In this document: piece after piece, positions 9,296 to 17,997 of the stretch | Numbering within the stretch: the first letter of the stretch is position 1 | Layout of the letters: each line of letters opens with the position of its first letter | NCBI GenBank assembly: GCA_905221545.1 | Contig: CAJNDO010000006.1 | Coordinates: 86,563 to 150,562, forward strand | Source of the DNA: a bacterium | Lineage (GTDB): Bacteria; Bacillota; Bacilli; Lactobacillales; Streptococcaceae | DNA length: 64,000 bases | Direction: 5' to 3' | Notes under the pieces: model-generated | Told to the model about the DNA's origin: nothing | The model's input: only the letters and a program-made list of their open reading frames with translations | Database searches by the model: none | Made by a program: the position numbers and the translations under genes

Positions 9296-9545
9296 TACTT
9301 AAAATCTCTCCTACATTTATTTTGACATTGGCAAAGACATTATCTGCCTCCTGCCCTGCCACTTCCAGCGCTTCTTTGAGAATGCGCATGAGCTCATCAA
9401 ACTCCCCTTCCAAGACCGTTTCAAATGGTGTCACCACCATGGTTACTTCTTGAGCTTGTAGATAAGCAATGACCTGATCAATAACAGCTATCCGATCAAT
9501 CCCCTGTGATAGGGGTAAAACTTGCAAGGCAATGCTTGCTTTCAT
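9255..9545 (-). CDS. MTH1187/YqgV-type thiamine-binding family protein
   Basis: A 96-residue ferredoxin-like fold protein of the DUF77 (PF01910) family, whose members bind thiamine-like ligands. Supporting segments are the N-terminal ASIALQVLPL strand and VTPFETVLEGEFDEL. First gene of the riboswitch-controlled operon, with GGAGG-like RBS before the ATG. It may buffer or deliver the imported compound; that role is inferred from context only. Confidence 0.85.
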   Translation of the reverse strand: MKASIALQVLPLSQGIDRIAVIDQVIAYLQAQEVTMVVTPFETVLEGEFDELMRILKEALEVAGQEADNVFANVKINVGEILSIDEKLEKYTETTH

Positions 9546-9579
9546 AACAACCTCCTCTTCTCGTTTTCCTCTTTATAAT

Positions 9580-9612
9580 AAAAAGAAAAACCTTTACCAT
9601 ATATGGAAAAGG
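9580..9612 (-). terminator. intrinsic terminator of the TPP riboswitch
   Basis: On the minus strand CCTTTTCCAT-at-ATGGTAAAGG is followed by TTTTTCTTTTT. It lies between the aptamer and the first start codon, so ligand binding most likely switches transcription rather than translation. Confidence 0.85.
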
Positions 9613-9627
9613 TGCAGAATTAGACTA

Positions 9628-9712
<85 letters not shown>

Positions 9713-9726
9713 TATTATATGGACAT

Positions 9727-9755
9727 ATGATAGCGCAAAACAAAAAAAAAGTCAA
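9727..9755 (-). promoter_or_regulatory. promoter of the riboswitch operon
   Basis: TTGACT (9750-9755) and TATCAT (9727-9732) on the minus strand with 17-base spacing, about 18 bases before the aptamer. Confidence 0.75.
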
Positions 9756-9769
9756 GGAAACTGCTTACA

Positions 9770-9794
9770 GAAAAGAGCAGGAAATTTTTCCTGC
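9770..9794 (-). terminator. cbpD terminator
   Basis: Inverted repeat GCAGGAAA / TTTCCTGC with a short loop, followed by TCTTTT on the minus strand shortly after the cbpD stop. Confidence 0.8.
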
Positions 9795-9803
9795 CCCAAT
9801 TTT

Positions 9804-10940
9804 CTATTCTCGTACTCCATCACTGTTTACTCTGTAGCCATCCACCGTCGTATTAACAGCTAAAGCGCCTGAAGAGTAAGAATAATACCACTTACCAGAT
9901 ACTTGGTACCAGCCTGTTTTCATTGCCCCTGAACTATCCAGATAATACCACAGACCATTTTCCTTTAACCATCCTGTCTGCATTTCACCAGATGATTTCA
10001 AATAATACCAGCTAGAACCATCTTTCAGCCAGCCCGTTGATTTAGACCCATTTGATTTGAAGTGATACCAACTACCATTTATTTTCTTCCAACCGACAGT
10101 CGATCCAGTATTTGAGCTATAATTAGAACTATTTCCTGATTGGTTCTGATAATTCTGTGAAGAAGTTACTCCCTCTAGCTGGATATAGCGACGACTTCCA
10201 TTATAAGCTGTATAACTCAACCACTTGTACCCATCTTTTTCGAGAATTTGATCATAATGAACCTTCTCTCCAGAATAATAGTAATCAATTGTAGTTGCGC
10301 TAGCTAGGGGCTGAGTCTTGATAGCAGACTTAGCCTTGAAATAATGTGTTCCTCCTGTCGAAGATAACGGTTGACTATCGAATACTTTGCTACTACTTAC
10401 TACATTACCCCCAGCCAAATCTTTAAAATGAATAAATCCTGTCATCGTATTTGCTTTTATAATTCGTTTATTATAGGTTTCTGTATAACCATAATTGTAT
10501 TCTTCAATCTCAATCTGATCTCCCATTACATTTGACACCCAGGCAACATGACCATAAGTTCCTGCAGTTGACCAAGCAATGGAGCCAATAGCTGGTGTAT
10601 TGTCTACACGATAGCCTTCACGACGAGCACGGTGCCCCCATTCATTCGCATTTCCATAAGCCCTTGGAATCTCAAAACTATTGATACTACTCAAACGAAA
10701 GGCTGCAAAAGAAGTACACTGACGAGAATACATCCGCCACTTATCAATCTCCTGGCTCCCATTTTTATAATGAGCAGGATAATCATCCCCACGCGCAATC
10801 GATCCATTCCCTCCAGAATAGGCATAGACACTATCACCCGCTGCTAGCATCAATCCTACTACTAAAAAAGGAACAACCTTTTTAACTGATTTTCTAAAAG
10901 AAAACCCTGTCTCTGTTACTGTAAATGGTGAAATTTTCAT
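9804..10940 (-). CDS. cbpD: competence-induced murein hydrolase CbpD (fratricin)
   Basis: Secreted hydrolase that lyses non-competent kin during competence. The 378 residues comprise a signal peptide ending around A40, a CHAP amidase/endopeptidase domain with Cys75 in RQCTSF and a His at about 131 in GHVAWV, one SH3b-like module (about 205-260), a Ser/Asn linker and four choline-binding repeats (GWxxxxGxWYYxxxxG) with a terminal cap. The pneumococcal protein is longer (about 448) with two SH3 modules, so this is a shorter, mitis-like form. Upstream lie a near-perfect cin box and a BOX element. Confidence 0.95.
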   Translation of the reverse strand: MKISPFTVTETGFSFRKSVKKVVPFLVVGLMLAAGDSVYAYSGGNGSIARGDDYPAHYKNGSQEIDKWRMYSRQCTSFAAFRLSSINSFEIPRAYGNANEWGHRARREGYRVDNTPAIGSIAWSTAGTYGHVAWVSNVMGDQIEIEEYNYGYTETYNKRIIKANTMTGFIHFKDLAGGNVVSSSKVFDSQPLSSTGGTHYFKAKSAIKTQPLASATTIDYYYSGEKVHYDQILEKDGYKWLSYTAYNGSRRYIQLEGVTSSQNYQNQSGNSSNYSSNTGSTVGWKKINGSWYHFKSNGSKSTGWLKDGSSWYYLKSSGEMQTGWLKENGLWYYLDSSGAMKTGWYQVSGKWYYSYSSGALAVNTTVDGYRVNSDGVRE

Positions 10941-10964
10941 TCTTCCTCCTTGAAAATAATATAG

Positions 10965-11069
10965 TACTCAATGAAAATTAAAGATCAAACTAGGAAGCTA
11001 GGCGCAGGCTATACTTGAGTATGGCAAGGCGAAGCTGACGTGGTTTGAATTTGATTTTCGAAGAGTATA
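10965..11069 (-). repeat. BOX element, A-C form lacking boxB
   Basis: Typical BOX ends are present: TACTCTTCGAAAATC (boxA start, minus strand) and GATTTTCATTGAGTA-like (boxC end). The boxA core ACCACGTCAGC and the boxC core CTAGCTTCCTAGTTTG are recognisable, but the boxB module is absent. About 105 bp, lying between the cin box and the start codon of cbpD. Confidence 0.9.
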
Positions 11070-11094
11070 AATCGAAGATTGCCTTCACTTAAAC

Positions 11095-11102
11095 TATTCG
11101 GA
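11095..11102 (-). promoter_or_regulatory. cin box (ComX promoter) of cbpD
   Basis: TCCGAATA on the minus strand matches the TACGAATA consensus in 7 of 8 positions and is preceded by a T-rich run. It is 154 bases before the cbpD ATG, leaving room for the BOX element in the leader. Confidence 0.75.
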
Positions 11103-11111
11103 GAAAAAAGA

Positions 11112-11135
11112 AAAAGTGAGAAAATTTCTCACTTT
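11112..11135 (-). terminator. terminator after veg
   Basis: AAAGTGAGAA / TTCTCACTTT hairpin followed by TTTCTTTTTT on the minus strand. It overlaps the veg stop codon and immediately precedes the cbpD cin box. Confidence 0.85.
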
Positions 11136-11400
11136 AGTCAAGATAATGAATCAAATTCTTTTCAGTAAGAATATCTGAGTAAGTAAAGGACTCAACATAA
11201 ACATTGGCTTGTTTATCTCCTTCAACGTTCCCAAATTCCACGATAAATAGGGACGGATACACTTCAATTAGCTTACCCAATCTATTTTTTTGGCGCTTAC
11301 GACCATTCTCCAAAGTCATTTCTACGACTTGTCCCTCATGTGCCTTGATTTCTTCTTTGATTTTTTTCATCTTGGCTACATCTGTAAATGCATCTGACAT
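11134..11400 (-). CDS. veg: Veg family protein
   Basis: Small (88 residues) conserved Firmicute protein of the Veg family (PF06257), linked in Bacillus to biofilm formation. The diagnostic stretch is RLGKLIEVYPSLFIVEF followed by FTYSDILTE. It directly follows dnaB, with its start one base after the dnaB stop, so it is the last gene of that operon. The biochemical role is not established. Confidence 0.88.
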   Translation of the reverse strand: MSDAFTDVAKMKKIKEEIKAHEGQVVEMTLENGRKRQKNRLGKLIEVYPSLFIVEFGNVEGDKQANVYVESFTYSDILTEKNLIHYLD

Positions 11401-11401
11401 C

Positions 11402-12754
11402 TTATGCCTCCCTCTTTGAGATACTTGAAAATTTATTGTATTCTTTTTGGAAAATTAATTCCACCGTTCCACGAGCTCCACTACGGTTTTTCTCAATGAT
11501 AACTTCTACCTTATTATTCGGTATACCTTCCTCTTCTTCACCACCACGCTCATAGTAATCGTCACGATAAAGAAAGGCTACGATATCAGCATCCTGCTCG
11601 ATAGATCCCGATTCACGAATATCAGACAAGACTGGCCTCTTATCCTGGCGTTGTTCTACACCACGAGAAAGCTGACTCAGAGCAATGACTGGAACTTTCA
11701 GTTCCTTAGCTAAGATTTTCAACTGACGAGAAATTTCAGAAACTTCTTGTTGACGATTTTCTCGTCCAGTTCCCGTGATCAATTGAAGGTAGTCAATCAA
11801 AATCAAACCAAGATTGCCCGTTTCTTGAGCAAGTTTACGTGAACGTGATCGAATCTCTGTAATCCGAATCCCTGGTGTATCATCAATATAGATACTTGCA
11901 TTAGCCAAATTACCTTGGGCAATGGTATACTTTTGCCATTCCTCATCGGTCAATTGACCCGTACGAATAGAATGCGACTCCACCAACCCTTCTGCCGCAA
12001 GCATACGGTCTACTAGACTTTCTGCACCCATTTCGAGCGAAAAGATAGCAACCGTTTTGTCCAACTTAGTCCCAATATTCTGAGCAATGTTCAAGGCAAA
12101 GGCTGTCTTACCGACAGCTGGACGAGCTGCTAGGATAATCAACTCCTCCTCATGCAAACCAGTCGTCATATGATCCAAATCACGGTAGCCCGTCGCAATA
12201 CCTGTAATATCAGTCATTTGTTGCGAGCGAGCTTCCAGATTTCCAAAGTTGACATTCAACACATCTCGAATATTCTTAAATCCACTTCGATTAGCATTTT
12301 CACTGACATCAATCAGCCCTTTTTCTGCCTGAGCAATGATTTCATCAGCTGGTTGTGAAGCCTCGTAAGCTTGATTGACAGACTCTGTCAACTTGGCGAT
12401 TAACCGACGTAATATAGCCTTTTCAGCGACAATCTTAGCATAGTACTCCGCATTGGCAGAAGTTGGCACAGAATTGACAATCTCAACCAAGTAAGACAAG
12501 CCACCAATATTCTGCAAATCACCTTGATTATCAAGAATGGTACGAACCGTTGTTGCATCTATAGCATCGCCACGATCGGATAAGTCAACCATAGCCTGGA
12601 AAATCAAACGATGGGCATACTTAAAAAAGTCCCGAGACTCAATATATTCTCGCACAAAAACAAGCTTACTCTCGTCAATAAAGATAGCCCCCAAAACGGA
12701 TTGCTCAGCTAAGATATCTTGAGGTTGTACTCGTAACTCTTCTACTTCTGCCAT
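11402..12754 (-). CDS. dnaB: replicative DNA helicase DnaB (named DnaC in some Firmicutes)
   Basis: Hexameric 5'-3' helicase of the replisome, 450 residues. An N-terminal primase-interaction domain (1-~150) precedes the RecA-like core with Walker A ARPAVGKTAF, Walker B LILIDYLQL and the arginine-finger region LSDIRESGSIEQDAD. No intein. It is followed by veg and preceded by rplI, the usual rplI-dnaB order. Confidence 0.97.
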   Translation of the reverse strand: MAEVEELRVQPQDILAEQSVLGAIFIDESKLVFVREYIESRDFFKYAHRLIFQAMVDLSDRGDAIDATTVRTILDNQGDLQNIGGLSYLVEIVNSVPTSANAEYYAKIVAEKAILRRLIAKLTESVNQAYEASQPADEIIAQAEKGLIDVSENANRSGFKNIRDVLNVNFGNLEARSQQMTDITGIATGYRDLDHMTTGLHEEELIILAARPAVGKTAFALNIAQNIGTKLDKTVAIFSLEMGAESLVDRMLAAEGLVESHSIRTGQLTDEEWQKYTIAQGNLANASIYIDDTPGIRITEIRSRSRKLAQETGNLGLILIDYLQLITGTGRENRQQEVSEISRQLKILAKELKVPVIALSQLSRGVEQRQDKRPVLSDIRESGSIEQDADIVAFLYRDDYYERGGEEEEGIPNNKVEVIIEKNRSGARGTVELIFQKEYNKFSSISKREA

Positions 12755-12797
12755 CAGACTTCCCTTCCTTTTACAATCTTGTCAAGAAGGTGTAAAT

Positions 12798-13250
12798 TTA
12801 TCCTTCTTTCACACGAAGATTGATTACACTTGTGATATCTTGATAGATTTTCACTGGCACATCAATCAAACCAACCGCTCGAATCGGAGCTTGTACTTGA
12901 ATATGGCGTTTATCAATCTTAATTCCAAATTGCTTTTGCAATTCTTCTGCAATTTTCTTATTGGTAATAGAACCAAAAGTACGGCCATCTGGACCAACTT
13001 TTTCAACAAATTCTACAACCGTTTCTTCTGCTTCAAGTTGGGCTTTAATTGCTTTTGCTTCTGCAATCATCTCAGCATGAGCTTTTTCTTCAGATTTTTG
13101 TTTACCGCGAAGCTCACCTACCGCTTGAGCAGTCGCTTCTTTGGCTAGATTCTTTTTGATAAGAAAGTTTTGTGCATACCCTGTTGGTACTTCCTTAATT
13201 TCGCCTTTTTTACCTTTTCCTTTAACATCTGCTAAAAAGATTACTTTCAT
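12798..13250 (-). CDS. rplI: 50S ribosomal protein L9
   Basis: Large-subunit protein binding 23S rRNA, 150 residues. The N-terminal domain shows [19 protein letters not shown] and GYAQNFLI, then a long Ala/Glu/Lys-rich connecting helix and the C-terminal RNA-binding domain. Its start overlaps the gdpP stop by four bases (ATGA), so it is translationally coupled to gdpP. Confidence 0.97.
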   Translation of the reverse strand: MKVIFLADVKGKGKKGEIKEVPTGYAQNFLIKKNLAKEATAQAVGELRGKQKSEEKAHAEMIAEAKAIKAQLEAEETVVEFVEKVGPDGRTFGSITNKKIAEELQKQFGIKIDKRHIQVQAPIRAVGLIDVPVKIYQDITSVINLRVKEG

Positions 13251-15220
13251 TCTTCTTTCTCCTTTTCCTTTATTTCATTTAATACAATTTCTGTCAGTTT
13301 TTCACCTGCTTCTGACAAGGTTAAATCTTTAATTTGAGCTGCAGCTAAATTAAAGTGACCTCCACCTCCCAGCTCTTCCATAATCCGTTGTACATTCAGT
13401 TTACTACGACTTCGAGCTGAGATAGAGATAAATCCTTGTGTATTTTTCGCAAGAACAAAACTCGCTTCAATACCTGACATAGCTAACATGGCATCTGCTG
13501 CCTTACTAATAACAACTGTATCATAGCATTTCGAATCCGTAGCCTCTGCTATCAATACATCTGAACCTAATTTACGCCCCTGTAAAATCAGTTCATTGAC
13601 CTCACGGTATTCTTCAAAATCTGTCGCAGCGATTTCTTGGATAGCAATACTATCACTTCCTCTCGTTCTGAGATAGCTAGCAACATCAAATGTCCGACTA
13701 GTCACTCGTGAGGTGAAATTTTTAGTATCCAGCATCATACCAGCCATCAAAACACTGGCTTGCATACGACTCAAACGATTTTTCTTAGAATTCTGGAACT
13801 GAATCAATTCCGTTACCAACTCACTGGCACTACTTGCACCACTTTCGATATAAGTAATAACCGCATTATCTGGAAAATCCTGATCCCGTCTGTGGTGGTC
13901 GATGACGATGGTTTGGGTAAATAAATCATAAAATTCTTTCGATAAAGTTAAGGCGGTCTTTGAATGGTCAACAAGAATCAACAAAGACCGATTAGTCACC
14001 AAGCCCATTGCCTTCTTAACAGACAACAACTTCGTAACTCCTTCTTTTTCTAAGAATGAAACAGCTCGTTCAATATCTGGTGACATTTGATCTTCATCAT
14101 AAAGAGCATAGCTATTTTCAGTCACATTGCTGGCAAATAACTGCATACCTACAGCAGAACCCAAAGCATCCATATCTAGGTTTTTGTGACCAACTACAAA
14201 AACCTGATCCACACTTCGAATTTTATCTGAAATAGCCGTCATCATAGCGCGCGTACGGGTCCTTGTACGTTTGATTGACGCCGCAGATCCACCACCAAAA
14301 TAAACTGGATTTTTCGTTTCGTCATTCTCCTTGACAACCACCTGGTCGCCACCACGCACTTCAGCCAAGTTCAAGTTGAGCAATGCAACTTTCCCAATTT
14401 CATCATGATTTCCATCACCATAAGAAAAGCCCATACTCAAGGTCAAAGGTAACTGTCTCTGTTTCGACTCTTCTCTGAAAGCATCGATAACAGAAAATTT
14501 ATCATTCATCAAACCCTCAAGCACCGTGTAGTCCGTAAATAGATAAAAACGGTCCATACTCACTCGACGGGAGAACATGGCATGTTTCCCAGCAAATTCT
14601 GAAACAAAATTGGCTACAAAACTATTGATATGACTGATATCAGACTCTGATGTTTCATCTTCTAAGTCATCGTAGTTGTCAACGGAAACTATCCCAATAA
14701 CAGGCCGACTCGTGACTAACTCAACAGTTGCTTCATATTCTCCAGACACATCAAAGAAGTAAAGAACTCCAGATACCTTGTCCATATGAACCGAATAACG
14801 GGTCTCACCCAAGGTGGCATAAGAACCTGGATTTCCTACAGAAGCCTTGATAATTGTTTGAATTAATGCCACATCAATCTCGCCCACTTCATTAGTCAAA
14901 ATCAATTCAGCATAAGGATTAAACCATTCAACTTCACCTGACGACAAGTCTAACTTAATAACTCCAACAGGCATCTGTTCTAACAAGGTTGTCAAACTTT
15001 CTTCAGCTTGGTGGTTTACATACTGGATTTGTTCTACTTCACTCCTTGAGTAGTAGTCTCTCTGATGGATGAACAATAAAATATATGAACCCAAAATAAG
15101 TAGCAAAAGAAATAGCGTTACCAGTGTATTCGTTACAAAAACAAGTTGCACAGATAGCACTCCGAACGCCACTATTCCTAATATTAAGGGGAAAATAGGA
15201 CTTACATAAAATTTTTTCAT
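13247..15220 (-). CDS. gdpP: cyclic-di-AMP phosphodiesterase GdpP (Pde1)
   Basis: Membrane phosphodiesterase that cleaves c-di-AMP. The protein has two N-terminal membrane helices, a PAS-like domain, a degenerate GGDEF domain and a DHH-DHHA1 catalytic part with [10 protein letters not shown] and IDHHRRD plus a C-terminal [12 protein letters not shown]. The frame opens at 15241, but that ATG lies inside the -10 (TATAAT, 15240-15245), so the MKKFYV start at 15220 (657 residues, AAGAGG upstream) is chosen. Confidence 0.95.
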   Translation of the reverse strand: MKKFYVSPIFPLILGIVAFGVLSVQLVFVTNTLVTLFLLLLILGSYILLFIHQRDYYSRSEVEQIQYVNHQAEESLTTLLEQMPVGVIKLDLSSGEVEWFNPYAELILTNEVGEIDVALIQTIIKASVGNPGSYATLGETRYSVHMDKVSGVLYFFDVSGEYEATVELVTSRPVIGIVSVDNYDDLEDETSESDISHINSFVANFVSEFAGKHAMFSRRVSMDRFYLFTDYTVLEGLMNDKFSVIDAFREESKQRQLPLTLSMGFSYGDGNHDEIGKVALLNLNLAEVRGGDQVVVKENDETKNPVYFGGGSAASIKRTRTRTRAMMTAISDKIRSVDQVFVVGHKNLDMDALGSAVGMQLFASNVTENSYALYDEDQMSPDIERAVSFLEKEGVTKLLSVKKAMGLVTNRSLLILVDHSKTALTLSKEFYDLFTQTIVIDHHRRDQDFPDNAVITYIESGASSASELVTELIQFQNSKKNRLSRMQASVLMAGMMLDTKNFTSRVTSRTFDVASYLRTRGSDSIAIQEIAATDFEEYREVNELILQGRKLGSDVLIAEATDSKCYDTVVISKAADAMLAMSGIEASFVLAKNTQGFISISARSRSKLNVQRIMEELGGGGHFNLAAAQIKDLTLSEAGEKLTEIVLNEIKEKEKEE

Positions 15221-15239
15221 TCCAAACCTCTTGGCACCC

Positions 15240-15245
15240 ATTATA
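15240..15245 (-). promoter_or_regulatory. -10 element of the gdpP-rplI-dnaB-veg operon
   Basis: TATAAT preceded by TGG (extended -10 form) on the minus strand, about 20 bases before the chosen gdpP start. It decides against the upstream in-frame ATG. Confidence 0.65.
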
Positions 15246-15304
15246 CCATAATAACCACCAAAAAGCGACTTTTTAAAAGTGTAATCAGTAATTCTATCAA
15301 TTAT

Positions 15305-15336
15305 AAGAAAAAGGAGGTTTACAATTCAGTAAACCT
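15305..15336 (-). terminator. hpf terminator
   Basis: AGGTTTAC / GTAAACCT hairpin with a six-base loop, followed by CCTTTTTCTT on the minus strand. Confidence 0.88.
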
Positions 15337-15355
15337 ACCTTTACACATATTGAAA

Positions 15356-15904
15356 TTAAGACTCTTTAACCTCTAACAGACCAATTTCGCCATCTTCACG
15401 ACGATAAATCACATTAGTTGTTTGATCTTCAACATCCACATAGATAAAGAAATCATGTCCCAACAAATCCATCTGTAGAATAGCTTCTTCCAAATCCATT
15501 GGTTTTAAATCAATTTGTTTTGAACGAACAACTCTAGACTGGACAACATTTGGATCTTCCACCAAAGCATCTGTAAATAATTGACTAGTTGCCACCTTAT
15601 TTTTATTTTTACGCTCGATTTTTGTTTTATTTTTACGAATCTGACGTTCAATTTTATCGGTTACAAGGTCAATTGAACCATACATATCTTGAGACACATC
15701 TTCTGCACGAAGAGTAATTGATCCAAGTGGAATCGTTACCTCCACTTTAGCAGTTTTTTCACGATAAACCTTCAAGTTAACTCGAGCATCCAACTCTTGT
15801 TCAGCTTGAAAATACTTTTCGATCTTTTCGAGTTTAGAAACTACATAATCACGAATTGCTTCTGTTACTTCTAGGTTTTCACCACGGATACTATATTTAA
15901 TCAT
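15356..15904 (-). CDS. hpf: ribosome hibernation-promoting factor, long form
   Basis: Drives 100S ribosome dimer formation in stationary phase or stress. The 182 residues comprise the N-terminal S30AE fold (MIKYSIRGENLEVTEAIRDYV) that sits in the mRNA channel and a C-terminal dimerisation domain (PMDLEEAILQMDLLGHDFFIY). The length identifies the long form. It follows comFC and has its own TATAAT at 15946-15951. Confidence 0.95.
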   Translation of the reverse strand: MIKYSIRGENLEVTEAIRDYVVSKLEKIEKYFQAEQELDARVNLKVYREKTAKVEVTIPLGSITLRAEDVSQDMYGSIDLVTDKIERQIRKNKTKIERKNKNKVATSQLFTDALVEDPNVVQSRVVRSKQIDLKPMDLEEAILQMDLLGHDFFIYVDVEDQTTNVIYRREDGEIGLLEVKES

Positions 15905-15945
15905 ATGAGTACCTTCTTTCTAAACATTTTTGTTTTTCTGATTTC

Positions 15946-15951
15946 ATTATA
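15946..15951 (-). promoter_or_regulatory. -10 element upstream of hpf
   Basis: TATAAT on the minus strand, about 42 bases before the hpf ATG, so hpf can be transcribed without the competence promoter of comFA-comFC. Confidence 0.55.
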
Positions 15952-15983
15952 ACGCTTTCATTTTATTTTTGCAAATTTTTTCC

Positions 15984-16646
15984 TCATCTTACAAGGGAAA
16001 AAGTTTTTACATCCTCAGCACCAGCATCTTCCAGCAGTTTCTTCACACGATTTATAGTTGTTCCTGTAGTATAAATATCATCTATAAGTAGGATTTTCTT
16101 AGGAATGCTGACTCCACTTTTAATAAAGAACGGAAGTTCTGTCGTCAAGCGTTCTGAGCGACTTTTAGAAGAACTAGCTCTCTCTTCTCTTTTCTCTAAT
16201 AAATCCAGATACTTGAAACCTGCTGCTTCAACTAAACCTTCAACCTGATTAAATCCTCTGTCAAGCAATCTTTCAGGACTTAGGGGAATGACTACAAATT
16301 GATAGTCTTTGTACTTTTTCAACTCCTCACTTAAAAATGAAGCGAAAACTTTTCTTAAAAGGAAGTCCCCATCAAACTTATACCGACTAAAAAAATCCTT
16401 CATAGCCTGATTGTAAACAAAAATCGCTCTATGATTGACCTCAACTCCTTCTTTACACCAAAGTTGACAATCTTGACACTTTGTTGACAAACCTGTTTTC
16501 ATACAATTTGGACAGTTTTCTTCTCCAATCCTCTCAAAAGTAGGGTCACAGTCTGAACAAAGACAAGACTCATCATTCTTCAGAAGTAAGAGACTACTAA
16601 AAGTTAAAACAGTCTTCATTGTCTGCCCACATAGCAAACACTTCAT
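15984..16646 (-). CDS. comFC: competence protein ComFC, phosphoribosyltransferase-like
   Basis: Cytosolic partner of ComFA needed for DNA uptake during transformation, 220 residues. An N-terminal Cys-rich zinc region (CLLCGQ, CLCSDCD, CPNC, CQDC) is followed by a phosphoribosyltransferase fold with the PRPP-type loop ILLIDDIYTTGTT. Its ATG overlaps the comFA stop by four bases. Confidence 0.93.
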   Translation of the reverse strand: MKCLLCGQTMKTVLTFSSLLLLKNDESCLCSDCDPTFERIGEENCPNCMKTGLSTKCQDCQLWCKEGVEVNHRAIFVYNQAMKDFFSRYKFDGDFLLRKVFASFLSEELKKYKDYQFVVIPLSPERLLDRGFNQVEGLVEAAGFKYLDLLEKREERASSSKSRSERLTTELPFFIKSGVSIPKKILLIDDIYTTGTTINRVKKLLEDAGAEDVKTFSLVR

Positions 16647-17941
16647 AAGCCTGCCTCCTTATTCATCTGCTGAATTTCCTTAATTGCCTTCTTGATTGAA
16701 GTATTTAACCCATCATGGAAAAAAAGCAAATCTCCTTTCGGTCTGTCCATACTCCGACCAACACGTCCTCCAATCTGTACTAAACTAGACTTGGTAAACA
16801 GACGATGATTCGCTTCTACTACAAAAACATCCACACAAGGGAAGGTAACTCCACGCTCCAAGATTGTCGTACTGATAAGTATTGTCAGTTCTCCATCTCG
16901 AAAAGCTTGTACTTGCTCTAATCGATCTTCTGTGATAGAAGAAACAAAACCAATTTTCTCATTTGGAAATTGCTCCTGTAAGATTTCTTTTAGCTGCTCC
17001 CCTTTTTTAATTTCTGATGCAAAAATGAGTAACGGATAAGCTGTTTTTCTCTGTTTCTCAATATAAGTCTTTAACTTTGGTGACAAACGATTTTTATCCA
17101 AATAGCGATTAAAATCCGATAACCAAACTGGCTTAGGAATAATCAATGGATTCCCATGAAATCGTCTAGGTAAGCTCAATCTTTTTAGTTCCCCTAAACG
17201 AACCTTCCTATCTAACTCATCTGTCGAAGTCGCTGTTAAAAAGATTCTCAGCCCATTCTCCTTTACACTATTCTTGACAGCATGGTAAAGCGTGGGATTA
17301 TCAACATAAGGAAAGGCATCTACTTCATCCACTATCAGCAAATCAAAAGCTTGATAAAATTTCAATAACTGATGGGTCGTCGCAACAACTAATGGCGTTC
17401 GGAAGTACGGTTCTGATTCTCCATGTAGCAAGGATATCTTACAAGCAAAATCATATTGCAAGCGCTTGTATAGCTCCAAACAAACATCTATGCGAGGACT
17501 GGCCAAACACACTGCACCACCCCTATTAATCACCTTAGCCACAACTTGATAAATCATTTCCGTCTTTCCTGCTCCTGTCACCGCATGAACTAAAGTTGGC
17601 TCTTGCTTGTCAACTGCTTGAATCAGTCCCTCTGACACCTGCTCTTGAAAAGGAGTTAATTGACCACGCCATTTAAGAACATCTTGCTTCGGAAAATCCT
17701 CCTGCGGAAAATAGTATAAAGCTTGATCACTCCTAACTCGCTTCATCAGCAAGCACTCTCGACAATAGTAAGCACCAATGGGTAAATACCATTCCTCCAG
17801 AATAGCACTATTACAACGTTGACAGAAAAGTTTCCCCTTCTCCTTTCTCATTGCTGGAAGTTTCTCCGCCAACTGACGCTCCTCTTCTGTTAATTCATTC
17901 TCCGTAAACAAACGACCGAGATAATTTGGATTTACTTTCAT
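16643..17941 (-). CDS. comFA: competence DNA helicase/translocase ComFA
   Basis: ATPase that helps pull single-stranded DNA through the ComEC channel. The 432 residues contain a four-Cys zinc finger (CQRC ... CREC, about 40-65), a DEAD-type helicase core with Walker A AVTGAGKTE and Walker B LLIVDEVDAF, and motif VI QIGGRVGRS. The cin box at 17949-17956 lies only seven bases from the ATG, so its competence mRNA should be leaderless or nearly so. Divergent from yigZ. Confidence 0.95.
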   Translation of the reverse strand: MKVNPNYLGRLFTENELTEEERQLAEKLPAMRKEKGKLFCQRCNSAILEEWYLPIGAYYCRECLLMKRVRSDQALYYFPQEDFPKQDVLKWRGQLTPFQEQVSEGLIQAVDKQEPTLVHAVTGAGKTEMIYQVVAKVINRGGAVCLASPRIDVCLELYKRLQYDFACKISLLHGESEPYFRTPLVVATTHQLLKFYQAFDLLIVDEVDAFPYVDNPTLYHAVKNSVKENGLRIFLTATSTDELDRKVRLGELKRLSLPRRFHGNPLIIPKPVWLSDFNRYLDKNRLSPKLKTYIEKQRKTAYPLLIFASEIKKGEQLKEILQEQFPNEKIGFVSSITEDRLEQVQAFRDGELTILISTTILERGVTFPCVDVFVVEANHRLFTKSSLVQIGGRVGRSMDRPKGDLLFFHDGLNTSIKKAIKEIQQMNKEAGL

Positions 17942-17948
17942 ACTTCTT

Positions 17949-17956
17949 TATTCGTA
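17949..17956 (-). promoter_or_regulatory. cin box (ComX promoter) of comFA-comFC
   Basis: Perfect TACGAATA on the minus strand, preceded by a GGTTTT T-run. Confidence 0.92.
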
Positions 17957-17985
17957 AAAACCTAGCGCTTTAGATGATTTTTTAG

Positions 17986-17991
17986 TACAAT
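17986..17991 (+). promoter_or_regulatory. -10 element of yigZ
   Basis: TACAAT ends six bases before the yigZ ATG at 17998, with no Shine-Dalgarno sequence between them. A start of transcription about 7 bases after the -10 would fall on the ATG itself. Confidence 0.5.
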
Positions 17992-17997
17992 TAAATC

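Noticed and set aside
15221-15241. Seven-codon extension of gdpP
   Set aside because: The upstream ATG overlaps the TATAAT -10 element.
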